NCBI GenBank assembly: GCA_002294185.1
Contig: DBFD01000056.1
Span: 1 to 57,354, forward strand
Reading direction: 5' to 3'
Length of the DNA stretch: 57,354 nucleotides
From: Paracoccus sp. UBA889
GTDB taxonomy: Bacteria > Pseudomonadota > Alphaproteobacteria > Rhodobacterales > Rhodobacteraceae
Shown: positions 52,291 through 57,354 of the stretch, piece after piece
Layout of the letters: every line of letters begins with the position of its first letter
How positions within the stretch are numbered: position 1 is the stretch's first letter
Notes under the pieces: model-generated
What the model saw: the letters and a program-made list of their open reading frames with translations, nothing else
Database searches by the model: none
Told to the model about the DNA's origin: nothing
Made by a program: the position numbers and the translations under genes

Positions 52291-53348
52291 CGCGGCATGT
52301 TACGGCGGAACGATTGCAGACCCTTGCCGCCGGGGTGCTTGGGGCCGAGGGCTTGCCGCCTCAGGAGGCGGCGATCGTTGCCGAGATGATGATCGAGGCC
52401 GATCTTCTGGGGGCCGATGGTCACGGCATCTTTCGCCTGCCGCGTTATCTGGAGCGCCTGCGCGCCGGCGGCTTCAACGCCCGGCCCAATATCCGGATCG
52501 CGCGCGAGCGGGGCGCGATGGCGCTGGTGGATGGCGACAACGGGTTCGGTCATCTGGTGATGAAGTTTTGCGCCGATGAAGCCGTCAGGCGCGCGCGCAG
52601 CCACGGCATCGGCTGGGTCGGGGCGCATCACTCGAATCACGCGGGCGCGGCGGGTGTCTATGCCCTGATCCCGCTGGCCCACGACATGATCGGATTCTAT
52701 GTCGCCGTGGGCAGCGCCAATCACATGGCGCCCTGGGGCGGTCTGGAAATGCTGCTCAGTACGAATCCGATCGCGGTGGCCATCCCTGCGGCGGGGCGCA
52801 GGCCGGTGTTGCTGGACATGGCGACGACGGTTGCGGCCTATGGCAAGGTCAAGCTTGCCGCGCAGCGAGGCGAGACCATGCCGCCCGACTGGATGATCGA
52901 TGCCCAGGGCAACCCGCTGACGGATCCCGCGCGTGCGGGCGAGGGAACGCTCATGCCCATCGGCGGGCCCAAGGGATACGGCCTGGCGCTGATCTTCGGG
53001 CTGCTGGCCGGCACGTTGAACGGGGCCGCCTTCGGGCGCGATGTGATCGACTACAACCACGACGATTCGAGCGTCGCCAATACCGGGCATTTCGTCGTGG
53101 CCATCGATATCGCCAGCTTTGGCGATCTTGAACATTTCAAGGCCGAGGTGGCGCGCATCGGCGACGAAATTGCGGGCTCGGTGCGCCGGCCCGGTTTTGA
53201 TGCGATCCGCCTGCCGGGCGAACGCGCCCTGTCCGTGCGCGAGAAACGCCTGGCCCATGGGATCCCGGTTCCTCCGGCCCTGCTGGAGAAGCTTGACGCT
53301 ATCGCCGCGGCTTGCGGCCTGCCAAGCTTGCAGGATCAGCCGGAATGA
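52287..53348 (+). CDS. Ldh2-family malate/L-lactate-type dehydrogenase
   Basis: This 353-residue NAD(P)-dependent oxidoreductase has the family's own fold rather than a classical Rossmann fold. Blocks seen are EADLLGADGHGIFRLPRYLE, the catalytic His region GWVGAHHSNHAGAAGVYALI, LLSTNPIAVAIPA and GGPKGYGLALIFGLLAG. Members oxidise malate, lactate, ureidoglycolate or 2,3-diketogulonate. The start is GTG at 52287 with GGGGGA upstream. It overlaps the cupin gene by ATGA. Confidence 0.9.
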   Translation: MTRHVTAERLQTLAAGVLGAEGLPPQEAAIVAEMMIEADLLGADGHGIFRLPRYLERLRAGGFNARPNIRIARERGAMALVDGDNGFGHLVMKFCADEAVRRARSHGIGWVGAHHSNHAGAAGVYALIPLAHDMIGFYVAVGSANHMAPWGGLEMLLSTNPIAVAIPAAGRRPVLLDMATTVAAYGKVKLAAQRGETMPPDWMIDAQGNPLTDPARAGEGTLMPIGGPKGYGLALIFGLLAGTLNGAAFGRDVIDYNHDDSSVANTGHFVVAIDIASFGDLEHFKAEVARIGDEIAGSVRRPGFDAIRLPGERALSVREKRLAHGIPVPPALLEKLDAIAAACGLPSLQDQPE

Positions 53349-53764
53349 CGCGCCGGACCGCCATGATCCGGCACCTTGAGGCGATCGACGAATTTGACCG
53401 GGGCAACGGTGTCGTCACGCGCCTGTTTTGCAACGCGGACATTTGCGGTGCTCAGGTGACGACCGGGACCACGGTGCTGCCCGTCGGCAAGAGCGTGGCC
53501 ATGCATTATCACAACTGCGATGAACAGATCGTCATTCTCGCGGGCCGCGCCGAAGCCGAGTTCCAGGGGCATCGGCGTCCCATCGGCCCGATGGAAGTCG
53601 CCTATATTCCCAGGGGCGAGGTGCATTGCTTTCACAATGTCGGCGACCAGCCGGTGCTGATGCTGTTCATCTATGACGCCGGCGAGGTGACGCGGACCTT
53701 CGAGGCCACCGGAGAAACGGTCGTTCATCTGGGTGCGGGCGATCGCGCGCAGCCGAAGGGATAA
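53345..53764 (+). CDS. cupin-domain protein
   Basis: This 139-residue protein has a single cupin barrel. The metal-binding pattern is VAMHYHNCDEQIVILAG for motif 1 (His, His, Glu) and PRGEVHCFHNVGDQPVLML for motif 2. It could isomerise or bind the product of the preceding dehydrogenase. The ATG overlaps that gene's stop (ATGA). Confidence 0.85.
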   Translation: MTRRTAMIRHLEAIDEFDRGNGVVTRLFCNADICGAQVTTGTTVLPVGKSVAMHYHNCDEQIVILAGRAEAEFQGHRRPIGPMEVAYIPRGEVHCFHNVGDQPVLMLFIYDAGEVTRTFEATGETVVHLGAGDRAQPKG

Positions 53765-53951
53765 GGCGACGGACCCGACCGCTGCAAGCCGCGCAGGCCG
53801 GCGCGACTGGTCATGTCCATCTGTTCCGGCGCGGCTTGAAGGCGCGCTTGTCCTGCCCGGATCGCGCTTTTTGCAATTCGGGCGGCCGGGCGGGGCCGGT
53901 GTGACCATCGCGGCGGTGTTTCTCTTCGGTGATAGGTCCGGCCATACCCTG

Positions 53952-53969
53952 CGCTGATAGACATCAGCG
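53952..53969 (+). terminator. inverted repeat after the cupin gene
   Basis: CGCTGAT-AGAC-ATCAGCG is a perfect 7+4+7 repeat followed by ATTCTTTTAATTT. The T-rich tail favours a factor-independent terminator of the Ldh-cupin pair, but it could also be an operator for the next gene, which starts 68 bp on. Confidence 0.5.
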
Positions 53970-54037
53970 ATTCTTTTAATTTCTGCAGGTTCATACGCCT
54001 CCTTATCCTTTCGCCAAATGCGAGGGGAGGAAACCGC

Positions 54038-55159
54038 ATGGCGGTAAGGAATGAAGTCGGTCTCGCCATCATAGGCTGTGGCACCATCGGGCGGATCCGC
54101 GCGATCATCGCGCGGGATTATCCGGGTATCGGCTGGCTGGGCCTTTGCGACACCAACCGCGGGCTTGGTAAAAAGCTTTCGGCCGACAGCGAGGCGGATT
54201 TCTTCACGACAGATTTCCACGAATTGCTTGACCGCCCCGAGGTCTCGGCAGTCATCATCGCCACTGACGAGAACAACCACGCAGCGCCGACGCTGGCTGC
54301 GGCCGAACGCAAGCAATCGCTGTTCATCGAAAAGCCGATCGCCACCGACGCGCGAGAATCGCTGGCCATCCTGCGCGCGATCGAAGAGGCCGGGGTGGAT
54401 GCGGTCATGGGCTATACACAGCGTTTCCGCCGCCGGTTCCTGACCGTCAAGGAACGTCTGGTCACCGGTCAGATCGGTGAGGTGCATTCCGTGGTGACGC
54501 GCGCGTTCATGAACAGGATGGTCCCCATCGCCACCGTCTCGCGCACGCAGAACCGGCGGCACCTGACGCCGATGGTGGTTTCGGGCACGCATTCGCTGGA
54601 CATGTCGATGTGGCTGATGGAGGCCAAGACGCCGGTGTCGGTCTATGCGAAATCGACCGACAAGGTCATGTCGCGGTGGGGAACAAAGGATTCCACCTTC
54701 GGCATCTTCGAGATGGACGATGGTGCGATCTTTTCCATGAACATCTGCTGGGGCCTGCCCGAGGTCTGGCCGGGATCCGTCTACGGGCTGGAGATCGGCA
54801 TCGTCGGGGCCGAGGGCGTGATCGATATCGAGGATACGCATCGCGACCTGGTTCTGGCGACGAATGTCGCGCAAGGCGGCGGCTATGTTCCCGACGGCTA
54901 CGAACCGCCCGCAAGGCATGTCGATTTCCTGACCAGCTATCCGCCGGGCGACCTGCACATGAACCAGCTTTGGGGCCCCATGCGGGAAGAAACGGTCAAT
55001 TGGTATCAGCGTCTGTGCATGGGCGTGCCCACGCCCCATGCCACCGCGCAGGACGGCCACCGCAACCTGATTTTGACCATGGCGATGGATCTCTCGGCGC
55101 GGCGTGGTCGTGAGGTGCGCCTGCCGGTCGATCCGGACGAATTGATGGCCGAGGACTGA
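54038..55159 (+). CDS. Gfo/Idh/MocA-family oxidoreductase
   Basis: This 373-residue dehydrogenase begins with LAIIGCGTIGRIRAIIARDY and carries the family motif SLFIEKPIATDARESLAILR near residue 95. The likely active-site His is in VVSGTHSLDMSMWLMEAKTP. GGGGAGG precedes the ATG. Sequence similarity to the oxidoreductase at 49.7-50.8 kb seems modest by eye, so they probably act on different intermediates. Confidence 0.9.
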   Translation: MAVRNEVGLAIIGCGTIGRIRAIIARDYPGIGWLGLCDTNRGLGKKLSADSEADFFTTDFHELLDRPEVSAVIIATDENNHAAPTLAAAERKQSLFIEKPIATDARESLAILRAIEEAGVDAVMGYTQRFRRRFLTVKERLVTGQIGEVHSVVTRAFMNRMVPIATVSRTQNRRHLTPMVVSGTHSLDMSMWLMEAKTPVSVYAKSTDKVMSRWGTKDSTFGIFEMDDGAIFSMNICWGLPEVWPGSVYGLEIGIVGAEGVIDIEDTHRDLVLATNVAQGGGYVPDGYEPPARHVDFLTSYPPGDLHMNQLWGPMREETVNWYQRLCMGVPTPHATAQDGHRNLILTMAMDLSARRGREVRLPVDPDELMAED

Positions 55160-55269
55160 CCCCAGCACGCACCCCGCCATGCCGAAACCGGATGGCGTTC
55201 ATCAAACCTTCTCGTTTCTCTTGCTGCGCGGCGCGTCGGTAAGATCGGGCAAACACAGTGGAGACAATC

Positions 55270-56376
55270 ATGCAGCTTGGGTTTTTCACCATGCCTATCC
55301 ACCCCCTCGAAAAGGATTGGCGCCAGAGCCTGCGCGAGGATCAGGAGGCATTCGTCCTGGCCGACGAACTGGGCTTTGCAGAGGGATATGTCGGCGAGCA
55401 TGTCACCGACGTGGCAGAAAACATCACTTCGTGCATGGTTTTCATTGCCTCGCTGGCCGGCCGCGTGCGGCAGATGCGGCTCGGGACCGGCACGGTCAAC
55501 CTGCCCAACAACCACCCGGCACAGGTCGCCGCGCAGATCGCCATGCTGGATCATCTGCTCGATGGCCGTCTGAACTTCGGCATCAGTCCGGGCGGATTGC
55601 TGTCGGATTCCGAGATCTTCGGCAACCTCGACCACGACCGCAATGCGATGTTTCTCGAAGCGATCGACATGATCCTGGCACTTTGGTCCAAGGACGCGCC
55701 CTATGATCTGCGCGGCAATTTCTGGAACATCTCGACCGAACGCACGCTGATGGCCGAGATCGGCCAGGGAATCGTCGGCAAGCCTTTGCAACGCCCGCAT
55801 CCGCCCATCATCGTGACGGCCGTCGCGCCTTTTTCCAAGGGCGTCACCGCCGCCGCTGCACGTGGCTGGGATCCGATCTCGGCGAATTTCCTGATGCCGA
55901 AATGGGTCGCTTCGCACCGCGGCTGCTATCTGGACGGATGCAAGCAGGGCGGAAGGCCGGGCGATCTGGCCAACTGGCGGGTCGCCAAAAGCATCTTCGT
56001 GGCCGACGACATGGCCACCGCGCGCGATTATGTCACGCGACCGGACAGCCCCTATCAGTATTACTACCGGTCGCTTCTGACCAAGCTCAAGAAGAATGGC
56101 CGGGCGAACCTGTTCAAGGAAGACCAGAGCATGTCAGACGACGAAGTGACGCTGGATTACGTCATGGAACGCCTGGTGACCTACGGCACCCCCGACAAGG
56201 TCGCCGAAGAATTGCTGGCGTTCCGCGAACTGACCGGGCAATTCGGCACCCTTCTTTATGCGGGCCATGACTGGGCCGACCCGGAACTGGCGCGACGTTC
56301 GAAGATCCTGATGGCGGAGAAGGTCCTTCCGCTCGTCAACAAGGCCGAGAAAGATCAGCTGAAGGCCGCGATATGA
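55270..56376 (+). CDS. LLM-class flavin-dependent monooxygenase (LimB-like)
   Basis: This 368-residue protein belongs to the luciferase-like monooxygenases. MQLGFFTMPIHPLEKDWRQ, GYVGEHVTDVAENITSCMVF, GTGTVNLPNNHPAQVAAQIA and GRLNFGISPGG follow the pattern of limonene-monooxygenase-like enzymes and type II Baeyer-Villiger enzymes. It would need reduced FMN, which the flavin reductase at 51.5-52.1 kb could provide. I chose ATG 55270 because GTGGAG lies six bases upstream. A GTG four codons earlier is part of that site. Its stop overlaps the hydrolase start (ATGA). Confidence 0.88.
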   Translation: MQLGFFTMPIHPLEKDWRQSLREDQEAFVLADELGFAEGYVGEHVTDVAENITSCMVFIASLAGRVRQMRLGTGTVNLPNNHPAQVAAQIAMLDHLLDGRLNFGISPGGLLSDSEIFGNLDHDRNAMFLEAIDMILALWSKDAPYDLRGNFWNISTERTLMAEIGQGIVGKPLQRPHPPIIVTAVAPFSKGVTAAAARGWDPISANFLMPKWVASHRGCYLDGCKQGGRPGDLANWRVAKSIFVADDMATARDYVTRPDSPYQYYYRSLLTKLKKNGRANLFKEDQSMSDDEVTLDYVMERLVTYGTPDKVAEELLAFRELTGQFGTLLYAGHDWADPELARRSKILMAEKVLPLVNKAEKDQLKAAI

Positions 56377-57158
56377 CCCGTGCCATCGTGAAATCGGGTG
56401 AGGCGAGGCTTTCGGTCAAGGTCGAGGGCCCGGTCGGCAAGCCCTGGATCCTGCTGTCGAATTCTCTGGCGACCGACCTGCACATGTGGGACGGCCAGAT
56501 CGGCTTTCTGGCCGAAACGCATCGCGTGGTTCGCTATGACACGCGCGGACATGGGCAAAGCACGGCGCCGCAGGGGCCCTATGATCTCGACATGCTGGTG
56601 GAAGACATGCTGGCGGTTCTTGACCATGTCGGCGCCGACCGCGCCGACGTGATGGGATTGTCGCTGGGCGGGATGACGGCCCTGGGACTGGGCCTGGCGC
56701 ATCCGGATCGGGTGCGGCGCATGGTGGTTTGCGACGCACGCGCCGACAATCCGCCGCCTTTCGTGGCCAGTTGGGACGATCGGATCGCCGCAATCGAAAG
56801 GGGCGGCATGGCTGCCATCGTGTCGGGCACGCTGGAACGCTGGTTCACCGGCAGGGCCTCTGCCGATCTGCGGGTGCGGGCCGAGGCCATGATCCTCGCC
56901 ACCGCGGTGCCGGGTTTTGCCGGTTGCGCCCGCGCATTGCAGGGGCTGAACTATCTGCATCGGCTTGGTGAGCTGACCGTGCCGGTGCGATATGTGGTTG
57001 GCAGCGAGGACATGGCCGCGCCGGTGGCCGCGATGCAGGCCATGGCGGATGCCACCCCGGGCGCGCGCCTGACGGTTCTGCCCGGCCTGGCCCATATCCC
57101 CGCCATGGAGGATCCGGCTGCCTTTCAGGATGCCGTGATGAACTGGCTTCGCGCATGA
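56373..57158 (+). CDS. alpha/beta hydrolase, 3-oxoadipate enol-lactonase-like
   Basis: This 261-residue hydrolase has the nucleophile elbow VMGLSLGGMTALGLGLAHPD (Ser near residue 93), RYDTRGHGQSTAPQGPYDL and the C-terminal catalytic His in GLAHIPAMEDPAAF. The overall pattern is close to PcaD-type enol-lactonases. Directly after a Baeyer-Villiger-type monooxygenase, it could open an ester or lactone made by that enzyme. Start and stop overlaps indicate one operon. Confidence 0.85.
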   Translation: MTRAIVKSGEARLSVKVEGPVGKPWILLSNSLATDLHMWDGQIGFLAETHRVVRYDTRGHGQSTAPQGPYDLDMLVEDMLAVLDHVGADRADVMGLSLGGMTALGLGLAHPDRVRRMVVCDARADNPPPFVASWDDRIAAIERGGMAAIVSGTLERWFTGRASADLRVRAEAMILATAVPGFAGCARALQGLNYLHRLGELTVPVRYVVGSEDMAAPVAAMQAMADATPGARLTVLPGLAHIPAMEDPAAFQDAVMNWLRA

Positions 57159-57171
57159 GGAGAAGAAGGGG

Positions 57172-57354
57172 ATGCTGAACATCGCGATTGCGGGCTTTGG
57201 CTGGTGGGGACGTCACATCCTGACCCGCCTGCAAGGCCATGACAGACTGAGCGTCCTGGCCGTCGCCGAGCCCGATCAGTCGCTTCATGCCGATATCCGC
57301 GCCATGGGGGCCGAGGCCGTGAGCGGCTTTGACGGAGTGCTGTCCGATCCGCGC
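57172..57354 (+). CDS. Gfo/Idh/MocA-family oxidoreductase, 5' part only
   Basis: The window ends inside this gene after 61 codons. LNIAIAGFGWWGRHILTRL is a typical N-terminal Rossmann motif of the family. GAAGGGG precedes the ATG, which is 13 bp after the hydrolase stop, so it belongs to the same operon. Confidence 0.75.
   Translation, partial: MLNIAIAGFGWWGRHILTRLQGHDRLSVLAVAEPDQSLHADIRAMGAEAVSGFDGVLSDPR

Noticed and set aside
55270-56376. Bacterial luciferase (light production)
   Set aside because: It is luciferase-like only in fold; no luxCDE genes are near, and its motifs match monooxygenases of the LimB type.
1-57354. CRISPR arrays, tRNA or rRNA genes, plasmid replication genes
   Set aside because: No regularly spaced direct repeats, cloverleaf-like segments or rep/par-type proteins were seen on reading.

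Overview
This is a high-GC alphaproteobacterial window, most like Paracoccus or a relative in the Rhodobacteraceae. The evidence is G+C-rich codon use, the dense ATGA-type overlaps between genes, and the combination of many ABC and tripartite tricarboxylate transporters with a Wza/Wzx/Wzy polysaccharide locus. It could be chromosome or a large plasmid/chromid. No replication, partition or conjugation gene, tRNA, rRNA or CRISPR array was recognised. The taxonomic call is inference from composition and gene content.

Left edge (1-6.8 kb): an IS481-family insertion sequence lies beside a decayed gene fragment that still encodes a HEPN-like RNEIVH motif. Next comes a minus-strand operon that looks like a small RiPP (ribosomally made, post-translationally modified peptide) cluster. 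It holds a 73-residue precursor with a tandem NTGCQ-NSGCG core, a radical SAM/SPASM maturase, and a fused E1-like/YcaO cyclodehydratase. A sigma70-like promoter and a hairpin between precursor and enzymes fit the usual high-precursor, low-enzyme expression. A low-GC GNAT-like gene lies further upstream. This cluster is the best candidate for an undescribed system.

Exopolysaccharide block (6.9-23.5 kb): a FemAB-like protein, a GT4 glycosyltransferase, a secreted beta-helix/RTX protein, and then a tightly overlapped operon. The operon encodes Wza-like export protein, secreted glycoside hydrolase, Wzz-like copolymerase, polysaccharide deacetylase, Wzy-like polymerase, GT4, GT2 and sulfotransferase. 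A convergent Wzx/MurJ-like flippase and a priming sugar transferase follow. Together they could make, sulfate, deacetylate, export and trim an acidic exopolysaccharide.

Two import/catabolism blocks follow. At 24.1-30.0 kb a LacI regulator with a near-perfect operator precedes a polar-amino-acid-type ABC transporter, a D-2-hydroxyacid dehydrogenase, a kdgK-like kinase reduced to its two ends by an internal deletion, and a 2-keto-4-pentenoate-hydratase-like enzyme. A one-base frameshift now joins the dehydrogenase and hydratase frames. At 30.2-42.4 kb an IclR regulator, a penicillin-acylase-family amidase, an M81 (MlrC-like) peptidase, a dipeptide-type ABC transporter and two M20 hydrolases form a coherent set for importing and cleaving N-acylated or peptide-like compounds.

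Right part (42.6-57.4 kb): a LysR regulator, two 3-hydroxyisobutyrate-dehydrogenase-like enzymes, an AEC carrier, a TctABC-type transporter, Gfo/Idh/MocA oxidoreductases, a CMD-family protein, a flavin reductase, an Ldh2-type dehydrogenase, a cupin, an LLM flavin monooxygenase and an enol-lactonase-like hydrolase. The window ends inside another Gfo/Idh/MocA gene. This looks like an oxidative catabolic island for an unidentified carboxylate, possibly with a two-component flavin monooxygenase step.
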